A stretch of DNA of 64,000 bases, from NCBI RefSeq assembly GCF_019428685.1, contig NZ_CP080095.1:2232001-2296000 (forward strand), in the 5' to 3' direction. Shown piece by piece: positions 9,327-17,481 of this stretch. Under the pieces are notes generated by a model, which had not been told where the DNA came from, made no database searches, and saw only the letters and a program-made list of their open reading frames with translations. A program made the position numbers and the translations under genes. The stretch is from Paraburkholderia edwinii (GTDB lineage Bacteria > Pseudomonadota > Gammaproteobacteria > Burkholderiales > Burkholderiaceae). The number at the start of each line of letters is the position of its first letter. Position 1 is the stretch's first letter.

Positions 9327-9368
9327 CTTAACGTCGCCTTATCAATGCACCTTATCGAATGCCTTACA
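9327..9368. promoter_or_regulatory. Direct CTTA half-sites resembling a PmrA (BasR) box upstream of the arn operon
   Basis: CTTAAC (9327-9332) and CTTATC (9338-9343) are separated by 5 bp, the half-site spacing known for PmrA boxes, and two further copies (CTTATC 9351-9356, CTTACA 9363-9368) follow at 12-13-bp spacing. They lie about 210 bp before the arnT ATG. PmrA control of arn is established in enterobacteria; that a PmrA-like regulator binds here is an inference. Confidence 0.35.
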
Positions 9369-9369
9369 G

Positions 9370-9408
9370 GCGCATCGAGGCCGCGCATCGAGGCCGCACG
9401 CCGCCCGA
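9370..9408. repeat. 13-bp tandem repeat
   Basis: Two identical 13-bp units (GCGCATCGAGGCC at 9370-9382 and 9383-9395) are followed by a weaker third copy. The repeat lies between the arn promoter region and the end of the Mth938-like gene. Confidence 0.6.
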
Positions 9409-9481
9409 CGCGGCGTACGTCTTTCACGAAACGCCGCGCAGTTTACTCGATCGGCGCGGCACTGCCGACCCGCGCGTCCCG

Positions 9482-9856
9482 TTATTGCTCGATCAGAAGC
9501 GCGGCGGCGACCTTGCGGCCTTCGGCCATCAGGATGTTGTAGGTCCGGCAGGCGGCCTTGAAGTCCATCGTTTCGACGCCGATGCGCTGCGCTGCCAGCG
9601 CGGACGTGAGCCGCGGATGAGGAAAGCGCAGCCGTTCGCCGCTGCCGAAAATCACGACTTCGGGAGCCGGTTCGATCAGAAGCGCGAAGTGCTCAGGGGC
9701 AAGGGCCTCGAACGACGAAACCGGCCATGCGATCACCGGCGCTTCGGGTAACACGATGATGCTGCCGGTATGACGTTCGAGATTGATTTCGACATAGTCG
9801 GCGCCGTAACCCGTGACGGTATTGAGGGCGCCGCTCGAATCCTGGTGTAGTTTCAA
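9482..9856 (-). CDS. Mth938-like domain protein (DUF498 family)
   Basis: The 124-aa protein consists of one Mth938-like domain, with the conserved EVVIFGSGERLRFPHP and GVETMDFKAACRTYN blocks and the C-terminal NILMAEGRKVAAALLIE. The biochemical role of this family is not established; a relative is an assembly factor of mitochondrial complex I. The start is taken as TTG at 9856 (KLHQDSSGALNTVTGYG) because related proteins, as I recall them, begin with this block and no ATG or GTG fits. A minus-strand TATAAT lies about 140 bp upstream. It stands alone between the arn operon and the divergent aminotransferase gene. Confidence 0.8.
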   Translation of the reverse strand: MKLHQDSSGALNTVTGYGADYVEINLERHTGSIIVLPEAPVIAWPVSSFEALAPEHFALLIEPAPEVVIFGSGERLRFPHPRLTSALAAQRIGVETMDFKAACRTYNILMAEGRKVAAALLIEQ

Positions 9857-9997
9857 ACTGGTATTCCGTGAGTTGCGACGTGAGTTACGACTAACAGGTG
9901 GCGAAGACGCGTCAGACGCCTGGCGCAGTGCGAAGCCCGGGCGGCGGGGCTTGCGCCCGTGCGTGGTGCATTGCGGAAGTCGGTCAAAATCCGCTAA

Positions 9998-10003
9998 ATT
10001 ATA
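9998..10003 (-). promoter_or_regulatory. Candidate -10 element (TATAAT) for the Mth938-like gene
   Basis: The minus strand reads GCTATAATTT here, a perfect -10 hexamer, about 140 bp before the TTG start. No good -35 hexamer is found 16-18 bp upstream (GGGTCG and neighbours), so an activator or an unusual promoter is possible. Confidence 0.35.
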
Positions 10004-10044
10004 GCTTTTTAGCCGCCCGGCGACCCTTCGCGCTCGTGTGTGGC

Positions 10045-10121
10045 CATAAGCGGGCCATACGCGAACCATAAGCGGGTCATGAGCAGGCTATAAGCTGGTT
10101 CGCGGGTCGCCATAAGCGACG
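10045..10121. repeat. Degenerate tandem repeat, seven 11-bp units
   Basis: Seven contiguous 11-mers follow without gaps: CATAAGCGGGC, CATACGCGAAC, CATAAGCGGGT, CATGAGCAGGC, TATAAGCTGGT, TCGCGGGTCGC, CATAAGCGACG. The period is close to one helical turn. The array lies 180 bp before the aminotransferase start. Confidence 0.75.
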
Positions 10122-10301
10122 TGCGCGGCGTCCTGAATCACTCCTTCATCCGGTTTGGCCGATCGCCTGTGCATTTGTTCCGCGCGTCTTTTGCGCGCGC
10201 TGTGACGTGTTATGGCGTGTTCCGGGCGTTTTTGCGGTTCGTTTGTTCCATTTTTTGTTGCGCGCGTTGTCAGTTCCGCGTGTGCCCGTCGAGAAACCGC
10301 C

Positions 10302-11540
10302 GTGAAACCCATACTCAAATCCAACAAGCTTCTGAATGTCTGCTACGACATTCGCGGCCCCGTTCTCGAACACGCCAAGCGGCTCGAAGAGGAAGGCCAT
10401 CGCATCATCAAGCTGAATATCGGCAACCTCGCGCCGTTTGGCTTCGACGCCCCGGACGAGATCATTCAGGACATGATCCTGAACCTGCCGACGTCGTCCG
10501 GTTACTCCGATTCGAAAGGCGTGTTCGCGGCGCGCAAGGCGATCATGCACTACGCGCAGCAGAAGGGCGTGCACGGCGTCGAACTCGACGATATTTATAT
10601 CGGCAATGGCGCGTCCGAACTGATCGTGATGGCGCTGCAGGCCCTGCTCAACGACGGCGACGAAGTGCTGCTGCCGGCGCCCGATTACCCGTTGTGGACC
10701 GCCGGCGTAAGCCTTTCCGGCGGCACGCCCGTGCATTACATTTGCGACGAATCGAACCGCTGGATGCCGGACCCCGACGACATCCGCGCGAAGATCACGC
10801 CGAACACGCGTGCGCTGGTGGTGATCAACCCGAACAACCCGACCGGCGCGCTGTATTCGAACGAACTGCTGCTCGAGCTGATCGAAATCGCGCGCCAGCA
10901 CGGCCTCGTGATCTTCGCGGACGAGGTGTACGACAAGATCATCTACGACGGCCGCGAGCACACGGCCATCGCCTCGCTGTCCGAAGACGTGCTGACGGTC
11001 ACGTTCAATAGCCTCTCGAAGAGCTACCGGTCGTGCGGCTACCGCGCCGGCTGGATGTGGGTGTCGGGCCTGACCGGCGAGAACCGGCGCCGCGCGAAAG
11101 ACTATTTCGAGGGCCTGGGCATTCTCGCGTCGATGCGGCTGTGCCCGAACGTGCCGGGCCAATACGCGATTCAAACCGCGCTTGGCGGCTATCAGAGCAT
11201 CAACGAACTGATTGCGCCGGGCGGCCGGCTCTACAAGCAGCGCGAACTCGCCTACGACATGCTCACGGCGATTCCCGGCGTGACCTGCGTGAAACCCGAA
11301 GCCGCGCTTTACATGTTTCCGCGCCTCGACCCGAAGCTCTATCCGATCCACAACGACCAGCAATTCATCCTCGATCTGCTGCTCGAAGAGCGCGTGCTGC
11401 TCGTGCAGGGCACCGGCTTCAACTGGAAGTCGCCCGATCACTTCCGCGTGGTGTTCCTGCCGAACGTCGACGATCTCGCGGACTCGATCAACCGGATCGC
11501 GCGCTTTCTCGATGGCTACCGCAAGCGGCACGCGGCCTGA
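10302..11540 (+). CDS. alaA: Glutamate-pyruvate (alanine) aminotransferase, AlaA-like
   Basis: The 412-aa class I/II PLP aminotransferase matches E. coli AlaA (YfbQ, about 405 aa), which makes L-alanine from pyruvate and glutamate. Visible motifs are the substrate loop KLNIGNLAPFGFD, VINPNNPTGALYS with the PLP-contacting Asn, DEVYDKI with the Asp, and SLSKSYRSCGYRAGW with the Schiff-base lysine. GTG at 10302 (KPILKSNKLLNVCYDIRGP) is the start because homology begins there and GAGAA lies just upstream. An earlier in-frame ATG adds a nonhomologous hydrophobic leader. It lies 58 bp before hom, likely the same transcript, which would link alanine and threonine-family synthesis. Confidence 0.9.
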   Translation: MKPILKSNKLLNVCYDIRGPVLEHAKRLEEEGHRIIKLNIGNLAPFGFDAPDEIIQDMILNLPTSSGYSDSKGVFAARKAIMHYAQQKGVHGVELDDIYIGNGASELIVMALQALLNDGDEVLLPAPDYPLWTAGVSLSGGTPVHYICDESNRWMPDPDDIRAKITPNTRALVVINPNNPTGALYSNELLLELIEIARQHGLVIFADEVYDKIIYDGREHTAIASLSEDVLTVTFNSLSKSYRSCGYRAGWMWVSGLTGENRRRAKDYFEGLGILASMRLCPNVPGQYAIQTALGGYQSINELIAPGGRLYKQRELAYDMLTAIPGVTCVKPEAALYMFPRLDPKLYPIHNDQQFILDLLLEERVLLVQGTGFNWKSPDHFRVVFLPNVDDLADSINRIARFLDGYRKRHAA

Positions 11541-11598
11541 CGTACACTGCCCGCGCTTACCCGTTCCCTCAAACTCTCATTAGAAACACACACGCTGC

Positions 11599-12951
11599 AT
11601 GGAACCGATCAAAGTTGGATTGCTGGGCTTCGGCACCGTCGGCTGCGGAACCTATACGGTACTGCGCCGCAATCAGGAAGAAATCAAACGGCGGGCCGGC
11701 CGCGACATCGAGATTGCGCGCATTGCGGTGCGTAACCCGGCGAAGGCGAAGAGCGCGCTCGCGACGGCCGATGGTGCCGACGGCGCCGCTGCATCGACCG
11801 TTGCCGTCACGGACGACTTCAACGCGGTCGTCGACGATCCGTCGATCGACATCGTCGCGGAAATGATCGGCGGCACGGGGATTGCGCGCGAACTCGTGTT
11901 GCGCGCCATTGCGAATCGCAAGCATGTGGTGACGGCGAACAAGGCGCTGCTCGCCGTGCACGGCACCGAGATTTTCGAGGCCGCGCACAAGAACGGCGTG
12001 ATGGTCGCGTTCGAGGCGGCGGTGGCGGGCGGCATTCCGATCATCAAGGCGCTGCGCGAGGGGCTGACGGCGAACCGCATCGAATACATCGCGGGCATCA
12101 TCAACGGCACGACGAATTACATTCTGTCGGAGATGCGCGATCGCGGGCTCGATTTCGCGACCGCGCTGAAGGCGGCGCAGGCGCTCGGCTACGCCGAAGC
12201 CGACCCGACGTTCGATATCGAAGGCGTCGACGCTGCGCACAAGGCGACCATCATGAGCGCGATCGCGTTCGGTGTGCCCGTGCAATTCGACAAGGCGTAT
12301 GTCGAAGGCATCAGCAAGCTTGCGGCCATCGATATCCGTTATGCCGAAGAACTCGGCTACCGGATCAAGCTGCTCGGCATCACGCGCCGCACCGAAAAAG
12401 GCATCGAACTGCGCACGCACCCAACGCTGATTCCCGCCAAACGCCTGCTCGCCAATGTGGAAGGCGCGATGAATGCGGTGGTCGTGCATGGCGATGCGGT
12501 CGGCACGACGCTCTACTACGGCAAGGGCGCGGGCGCGGAGCCGACGGCCTCGGCGGTGGTGGCGGATCTCGTCGACGTGACGCGGCTGCATACGGCGGAC
12601 CCGGAGCATCGCGTGCCGCATCTCGCGTTCCAGCGTGACCGGCTGTCGGACACGCCGATCCTGCCGATCGACGAGGTGACGAGCGGCTACTACCTGCGTC
12701 TGCGGGTAGCCGATGTGACGGGCGTGCTCGCCGACATCACGCGCATTCTGGCGAATACCGGCATTTCGATCGACGCACTGCTGCAAAAGGAATCGGAGCA
12801 GGTCGACGATCACGGCAAGGGCGAAACGGACATCATCCTGATCACGCACGAGACGGTCGAAAAGAACGTCAATGCGGCGATCGCGGACATCGAGGCATTG
12901 CGTACGGTCGTATCGAAGGTGACGAAGCTGCGCATGGAATCGTTGAACTGA
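11599..12951 (+). CDS. hom: Homoserine dehydrogenase
   Basis: The 450-aa monofunctional homoserine dehydrogenase reduces aspartate semialdehyde to homoserine, the branch point to threonine and methionine. The N-terminal Rossmann motif GLLGFGTVGCGTYTVL lies at residues 7-22. The substrate domain carries AAVAGGIPIIKAL and GIINGTTNYIL, with the conserved Asn-Gly-Thr. A C-terminal ACT domain (RLRVADVTGVLADITRIL, about residues 370-450) is the usual threonine-feedback site. It lacks an aspartokinase domain. thrC follows after 23 bp, so the two form a threonine operon behind the aminotransferase gene. Confidence 0.96.
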   Translation: MEPIKVGLLGFGTVGCGTYTVLRRNQEEIKRRAGRDIEIARIAVRNPAKAKSALATADGADGAAASTVAVTDDFNAVVDDPSIDIVAEMIGGTGIARELVLRAIANRKHVVTANKALLAVHGTEIFEAAHKNGVMVAFEAAVAGGIPIIKALREGLTANRIEYIAGIINGTTNYILSEMRDRGLDFATALKAAQALGYAEADPTFDIEGVDAAHKATIMSAIAFGVPVQFDKAYVEGISKLAAIDIRYAEELGYRIKLLGITRRTEKGIELRTHPTLIPAKRLLANVEGAMNAVVVHGDAVGTTLYYGKGAGAEPTASAVVADLVDVTRLHTADPEHRVPHLAFQRDRLSDTPILPIDEVTSGYYLRLRVADVTGVLADITRILANTGISIDALLQKESEQVDDHGKGETDIILITHETVEKNVNAAIADIEALRTVVSKVTKLRMESLN

Positions 12952-12974
12952 ACTTGAGCTGAGCGGACTTTCTC

Positions 12975-14423
12975 ATGAACTACATTTCCACGCGCGGCGC
13001 CGGAGCAGGCGAGCGCCATTCGTTTTCCGACATTCTGCTCGGCGGCCTGGCGAAAGACGGCGGCCTGTATCTGCCGTCCTCGTACCCGCGTGTGTCCGCC
13101 GAAGAACTGGCGCGCTGGCGCACGCTGCCGTACGCCGATCTCGCGTTCGAGATCCTGTCGAAATTCAGCGACGACATTCCCGCCGAGGACCTGCGCGAAC
13201 TGACGCGCCGCACGTACACCGCGCAGACGTACTGCAACGTGCGCGACGACGAACAGGCCGCGCAGATCACGCCTTTGAAGACGCTTGGCGTTGAAGACGG
13301 CGCGCCGCTTGCGTTGCTCGAACTGTCGAACGGGCCGACGCTCGCGTTCAAGGACATGGCGATGCAACTGCTCGGCAGCCTGTTCGAGTACACGCTCGCG
13401 AAGCATGGCGAAACGCTGAATATTCTCGGCGCGACATCGGGCGACACGGGCAGCGCCGCCGAATACGCGATGCGCGGCAAGAAGGGCATCCGCGTGTTCA
13501 TGCTGTCGCCGCACAAGAAGATGAGCGCGTTCCAGACCGCGCAGATGTACAGCCTGCAGGATCCGAACATCTTCAATATCGCGGTCGAAGGCGTGTTCGA
13601 CGACTGTCAGGACATCGTGAAGGCCGTCTCGAACGATCACGCGTTCAAGGCCGCGCAGAAGATCGGCACCGTCAATTCGATCAACTGGGCGCGCGTGGTG
13701 GCGCAGGTCGTCTATTACTTCAAGGGCTATTTCGCGGCGACGAAGTCGAACGACGAGCGCGTGTCGTTCACCGTGCCGTCGGGCAACTTCGGCAACGTCT
13801 GCGCCGGTCATATCGCGCGCATGATGGGCTTGCCGATCGAAAAGCTCGTTGTCGCGACCAACGAAAACGACGTGCTCGACGAATTCTTCCGCACCGGTAT
13901 CTACCGCGTGCGCAAGGCCGCCGAGACGTATCACACGAGCAGCCCGAGCATGGATATTTCGAAGGCGTCGAACTTCGAGCGCTTCGTGTTCGATCTGCTT
14001 GGCCGCGACCCGGCGCGCGTGCTGCAGCTGTTCCGCGATGTCGAGGAGAAGGGCGGCTTCGATCTCGCGGCGAGCGGCGACTTCGCGCGCGTGAAGGAAT
14101 TCGGCTTTGTGTCGGGCAGCAGCACGCATGCGAGCCGCGTCGAGACGATACGCGACGTGTTCCAGCGCTACGACACGATGATCGATACGCACACGGCCGA
14201 CGGGCTCAAGGTTGCGCGCGAGCACCTGCAGGCCGGCATTCCGATGATCGTGCTCGAGACCGCGCAGCCGATCAAGTTCGGTGAGACGATCCGCGAGGCG
14301 CTATTGCGCGAGCCCGAGCGGCCCGCCGCATTCGTCGGGCTGGAGGCGTTGCCGCAGCGCTTCGATGTGCTGCCGGCCGATGCGGAGCGCGTCAAGGCGT
14401 TTGTCGCCGGAGTTACCGCATAA
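12975..14423 (+). CDS. thrC: Threonine synthase
   Basis: The 482-aa PLP-dependent threonine synthase converts O-phosphohomoserine to threonine. It begins MNYISTRG, as other proteobacterial type 2 (long) threonine synthases do. The Schiff-base lysine is in PTLAFKDMAMQ and the phosphate-binding loop is GATSGDTGSAAEYAM. The conserved SFTVPSGNFGN lies near residue 270. Length and order fit E. coli-type ThrC plus the usual betaproteobacterial extension. It lies 23 bp after hom and 55 bp before moeA; a TACAAT near 14438 could serve moeA separately. Confidence 0.96.
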   Translation: MNYISTRGAGAGERHSFSDILLGGLAKDGGLYLPSSYPRVSAEELARWRTLPYADLAFEILSKFSDDIPAEDLRELTRRTYTAQTYCNVRDDEQAAQITPLKTLGVEDGAPLALLELSNGPTLAFKDMAMQLLGSLFEYTLAKHGETLNILGATSGDTGSAAEYAMRGKKGIRVFMLSPHKKMSAFQTAQMYSLQDPNIFNIAVEGVFDDCQDIVKAVSNDHAFKAAQKIGTVNSINWARVVAQVVYYFKGYFAATKSNDERVSFTVPSGNFGNVCAGHIARMMGLPIEKLVVATNENDVLDEFFRTGIYRVRKAAETYHTSSPSMDISKASNFERFVFDLLGRDPARVLQLFRDVEEKGGFDLAASGDFARVKEFGFVSGSSTHASRVETIRDVFQRYDTMIDTHTADGLKVAREHLQAGIPMIVLETAQPIKFGETIREALLREPERPAAFVGLEALPQRFDVLPADAERVKAFVAGVTA

Positions 14424-14478
14424 AAGACGGGCGCACTACAATAAATAACCTTTTCGTCCCGCCCGCGCCCATCTACCG

Positions 14479-15819
14479 ATGTCCACACCCACGCCTGCCG
14501 CACCTCGCGCCCCGATGCTGTCGACTGCCGATGCCCTGGCCACCCTGCTTGGCGCTGCCGTGCAGATCGACGGCGCACAAACGCTGCCCACGCTCGACGC
14601 ATTGAACCGCGTGCTCGCGGCCGATGTGATCTCGCCGCTCGACGTGCCGCCGATGAATACGAGTTCGATGGACGGCTACGCGGTACGCATCGCGGATCTT
14701 GCGCACGGCGACCGGCGCCTTGCCGTATCGCAGCGCATTCCGGCCGGTCACGCGCCGCAGCCGCTCGCGGCGGGTACCGTGGCGCGCATCTTCACCGGCG
14801 CGACGGTGCCGCCCGGCGCCGACGCGATCGTGATGCAGGAGCAGACCGAAGCCGCCGGCGACGAAGTGACGCTGTTGCACACGCCGAAGGCCGGCGAGTG
14901 GATCACGCAGCAAGGCGCCGATATCCGGCGCGGCGCGGTGATCCTGCCCGCCGGTACGCGCCTTACACCGCAGGCGCTGGGGCTGGCTGCGTCGGTCGGC
15001 TGCGCGGAACTGCACGTGATGCGCCGCGTGAAAGTCGCGGTGTTCTTCACTGGCGACGAACTGACGATGCCCGGCGAGCCGTTGAAGCCGGGCGCGATCT
15101 ACAACTCGAACCGCTTCACGCTGCGCGGGCTGCTCGAGAAGCTCGGCTGCGACGTGACGGACTACGGCATCGTGCCCGACGAGCTCGATGCGACGCGCGC
15201 GACGCTGCGCGATGCGGCGCGCGAGCACGATCTGATCCTGACTTGCGGCGGCGTCTCTGTGGGCGAGGAAGATCATGTGAAGCCGGCCGTCGAGGCCGAA
15301 GGGCGGCTGTCGATGTGGCAGATCGCGATGAAGCCCGGCAAGCCGCTCGCATTCGGCGCCGTGCGGCGTGCAGGTGAGGGTGCCGGTGCCAATGCAGTTG
15401 GTGATGCGGGTGGCGGCGCTGACGCGGCGAGCGCAGCAAGCGTTGCGACTGCAGTGAGCACGGCTCCGGCACGCGCCGAAACTTTCTTTATCGGCTTGCC
15501 CGGCAACCCGGTTTCGAGCTTCGCGACTTTCCTGCTGTTCGTGCGGCCGTTTGTGCTGCGCCTTGCCGGCGTGCGCACCGTGACGCCGCGCGCGTTGTCG
15601 CTGCGCGCGGATTTCACGCAGCAGAAGGGCGATCGCCGCAACGAGTTCCTGCGCGCGCGCGTCAATGCGGCGGGCGGCCTCGATCTGTTCCCGAACCAGA
15701 GTTCCGCGGTGCTGACGTCGACCGTCTGGGGCGACGGGCTGATCGACAACCCGCCGAATCATGCGATCAGCGCCGGCGAGACCGTGCGCTTCATTCCGTT
15801 TTCCGAACTGCTGAACTAG
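14479..15819 (+). CDS. moeA: Molybdopterin molybdotransferase MoeA
   Basis: The 446-aa MoeA inserts molybdate into adenylylated molybdopterin, the last step of molybdenum cofactor synthesis. Domain I/II motifs include NTSSMDGYAVR and the PAGHAPQPL block. The MoCF-binding domain shows FFTGDELTMPGEPLKPGAIYNSN and LTCGGVSVGEEDHVK, and the C-terminal beta domain follows. Between VRRAG and TFFIGLPGNPVSSF (residues about 295-333) lies an Ala/Gly-rich insert not usual in the family, in a surface loop directly before the conserved LPGNPVS. It is followed after 37 bp by moaD and then moaE, forming a cofactor operon. Confidence 0.95.
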   Translation: MSTPTPAAPRAPMLSTADALATLLGAAVQIDGAQTLPTLDALNRVLAADVISPLDVPPMNTSSMDGYAVRIADLAHGDRRLAVSQRIPAGHAPQPLAAGTVARIFTGATVPPGADAIVMQEQTEAAGDEVTLLHTPKAGEWITQQGADIRRGAVILPAGTRLTPQALGLAASVGCAELHVMRRVKVAVFFTGDELTMPGEPLKPGAIYNSNRFTLRGLLEKLGCDVTDYGIVPDELDATRATLRDAAREHDLILTCGGVSVGEEDHVKPAVEAEGRLSMWQIAMKPGKPLAFGAVRRAGEGAGANAVGDAGGGADAASAASVATAVSTAPARAETFFIGLPGNPVSSFATFLLFVRPFVLRLAGVRTVTPRALSLRADFTQQKGDRRNEFLRARVNAAGGLDLFPNQSSAVLTSTVWGDGLIDNPPNHAISAGETVRFIPFSELLN

Positions 15820-15856
15820 CGCTGCAAAGCGTGTCACGACCGAACCGAAGCCACCG

Positions 15857-16114
15857 ATGAAGATCCAGCTCAGATATTTTGCAAGCGTGCGCGAAGCGCT
15901 CGGTCTATCCGACGAAGCGGTCGACGTGCCGGCTGAAGTCGCGACCGTCGGCGACGTGCGCGCATGGCTGCGCACGCGCGGCGGCATCTGGGCCGATACG
16001 CTCGTCGAAGGGCGCGCGCTGCGCATGGCTTGCAATCACGTGATGACCGATGCCGGCACGCGCATCACCGACGGCTGCGAAGTCGCGTTTTTTCCGCCGG
16101 TCACGGGCGGCTAG
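15857..16114 (+). CDS. moaD: Molybdopterin synthase sulfur carrier subunit MoaD
   Basis: The 85-aa ubiquitin-fold protein carries the thiocarboxylate sulfur that MoaE inserts into precursor Z (cPMP). It ends in the diagnostic FFPPVTGG with the C-terminal Gly-Gly that is adenylated and sulfurated. Other family marks are IQLRYFASVREALG at the N-terminus and NHVMTDAGTRITDGCEVAFFPP. It lies 37 bp after moeA and 10 bp before moaE, so the large and small subunits are made together. Confidence 0.95.
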   Translation: MKIQLRYFASVREALGLSDEAVDVPAEVATVGDVRAWLRTRGGIWADTLVEGRALRMACNHVMTDAGTRITDGCEVAFFPPVTGG

Positions 16115-16124
16115 GGAGCGGACG

Positions 16125-16601
16125 ATGACAGTGCGCGTCCAGACCGAAGACTTCGATGTCTCGACCGAGCTTGCCGCGCTGCGCGCGCAAAATCCGAAAG
16201 TCGGCGCGGTCGCGTGCTTTATCGGCACCGTGCGCGACCTCAACGAAGGCAGCACCGTCGAGACGATGGAGCTCGAACACTACCCGGGGATGACCGAGAA
16301 GTCGCTCGAAGGCATCGTCGATGCGGCGCGCGAACGGTGGCCGGGCACCGACGTGCTGATCGTGCATCGGGTGGGCAAGCTGTATCCGCTCGATCAGATC
16401 GTGCTCGTCGCGACCACGTCCGCGCATCGCGGCAATGCGTTCGCCTCGTGCGAGTTCGTGATGGACTATCTGAAGACCCACGCGCCGTTCTGGAAGAAGG
16501 AAAAAACCGAACACGGCGAGCGCTGGGTCGATGCGCGCGTGACCGACGATAAGGCGCTCGAGCGCTGGGGTCTGGCTTCGGTCAACACGAAGCCGGAGTG
16601 A
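16125..16601 (+). CDS. moaE: Molybdopterin synthase catalytic subunit MoaE
   Basis: The 158-aa MoaE forms a heterotetramer with MoaD and converts cyclic pyranopterin monophosphate to molybdopterin. Conserved parts are GAVACFIGTVRDLNEG, LEHYPGMTEKSLE, HRVGKLYPLDQIVLVATTSAHRGNAF, and the lysines of APFWKKEKTEHGERWVDA that form the active site. The ATG at 16125 has GGGAG about seven bases upstream. It is the last gene of this rightward block. The downstream spacer holds a 13-bp tandem repeat and no clear terminator. Confidence 0.95.
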   Translation: MTVRVQTEDFDVSTELAALRAQNPKVGAVACFIGTVRDLNEGSTVETMELEHYPGMTEKSLEGIVDAARERWPGTDVLIVHRVGKLYPLDQIVLVATTSAHRGNAFASCEFVMDYLKTHAPFWKKEKTEHGERWVDARVTDDKALERWGLASVNTKPE

Positions 16602-16679
16602 GGCGCGGGGCGGCGCGCTTCGCTGCAGGATGCCGCTTATCGCGCGGATGGCGGGTACTGGCTGATGGCGCTTGGTAAT

Positions 16680-16783
16680 GTCGCTCAGTCACGCCTTTCA
16701 GTAGCGCCTTTCAGTAGCGCCGCGCAGTAGCGTCGCCCAGTAAAGCCGCTTAGTAAAGCCGCTCAATAACGTCACTCACGCGT
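16680..16783. repeat. Degenerate tandem repeat, eight 13-bp units, overlapping the globin stop codon
   Basis: Eight contiguous 13-mers: GTCGCTCAGTCAC, GCCTTTCAGTAGC (twice), GCCGCGCAGTAGC, GTCGCCCAGTAAA, GCCGCTTAGTAAA, GCCGCTCAATAAC and GTCACTCACGCGT. The shared core is GYCNYYCAGTA. It lies between the convergent moaE and globin genes, and the last unit includes the globin stop codon (16776-16778). Confidence 0.8.
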
Positions 16784-17342
16784 CGTCCCGACCACGTCCG
16801 ATGAACTTCGCCGGGAACGGCTCGCCGCGCGGCCGCGACGGCGGTCCATCCGCGTCATGTGCGTGCGTCGCATCGTCATCTTTCCTCTGCCGCCGCGGCG
16901 CCACCCGCTCGAGCAACGCCTTCTGCTCGGCCGGAATTTCGTAGTCCCACCCGAACTTGCTCAACTGCAGGCTCTGCGCGATACGCAGCGCCGGCTCCAT
17001 GAAGCGCACCGCCGCGGCGGGCTCGTAACGCCCCTCGACAGTATCGAGAAACAGGTAGAGCCACCGGCTGAAATGCCGCGGCTCGATGCCTTCCAGCGGC
17101 TCGTGCTTCTGCTGCACATTGCCTCGGTACTGCTTCGAACCGAGCACGAGACTGCCCCAGAACAGGCACATCTTCGGCAGATGCTCGTCCCAGCGCCCAC
17201 CGATCTTCTGCTCGAACACAGGCCCGAGCAGTGCATCGGCGCGCACCCGGTCGTAGAACGCGTAGACGAGCTCGCGGATGTTCGCTTCAGTTGGTTCGGA
17301 TTGCCGCACGACGGGCGTGGCAGGCTCGAAAGACGGGTTCAT
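16776..17342 (-). CDS. Group 3 truncated hemoglobin
   Basis: The 188-aa protein carries a group III (trHbP/Ctb-type) globin domain in residues about 15-145. LVYAFYDRVRADALLGPVFEQ forms the B helix and CD region, WDEHLPKMCLFWGSLVLGSK follows, and QKHEPLEGIEPRHFSRWLYLF contains the likely proximal histidine. Group 3 globins are linked to nitric oxide and reactive nitrogen handling. That fits its place divergent from an NsrR-like NO sensor, with an NsrR box between them. A charged tail of about 45 residues (RRQRKDDDATHAHDADG...) extends beyond the usual length. The stop codon lies inside a 13-bp tandem repeat, so the tail may have grown by repeat expansion. Ligand function is inferred from context. 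Confidence 0.85.
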   Translation of the reverse strand: MNPSFEPATPVVRQSEPTEANIRELVYAFYDRVRADALLGPVFEQKIGGRWDEHLPKMCLFWGSLVLGSKQYRGNVQQKHEPLEGIEPRHFSRWLYLFLDTVEGRYEPAAAVRFMEPALRIAQSLQLSKFGWDYEIPAEQKALLERVAPRRQRKDDDATHAHDADGPPSRPRGEPFPAKFIGRGRDDA

Positions 17343-17443
17343 TCAATGATCACAAGTAAGGCGGACGACAAATATTTGGCGGTCAAATGCAAAAAGACAT
17401 CATCAATCTGGTAAAAAAGACCGCATGCAAAGAAACCATAACG

Positions 17444-17449
17444 TTTATA
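17444..17449 (-). promoter_or_regulatory. Candidate -10 (TATAAA) for the truncated globin gene
   Basis: The minus strand reads AACTATAAACG here, about 95 bp before the globin ATG. A good -35 is not evident; the NsrR box begins 33 bp upstream of it. Confidence 0.35.
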
Positions 17450-17481
17450 GTTACGCGAAATAACACGAAAAACGCAGCAAT

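Larger units (their letters stand above)
9120..9481. other. Intergenic region upstream of the arn operon
   Basis: This 362-bp spacer must hold the arn promoter (minus strand). It contains a run of four CTTA-type half-sites (9327-9368), a tandem 13-bp repeat (9370-9408) and a loose 20-bp direct repeat around 9130-9175 (GCCTGGT...AATGCTTTT twice). I found no convincing -35/-10 pair and no gene. Confidence 0.5.
9857..10301. other. Divergent intergenic region with promoter element and 11-bp repeats
   Basis: The 445-bp region separates the Mth938-like gene from the aminotransferase gene. It contains a perfect minus-strand -10 (9998-10003) inside a small dyad (GCTA...TAGC) and an 11-bp degenerate tandem repeat array (10045-10121). 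The stretch 10150-10300 is T-rich and GCGC-rich without a readable promoter for the rightward gene. Confidence 0.5.

Noticed and set aside
10045..10121. 11-bp repeats as iterons of a replication origin
   Set aside because: No replication initiator gene, no DnaA boxes and no AT-rich segment nearby, and similar arrays occur at many other spacers.
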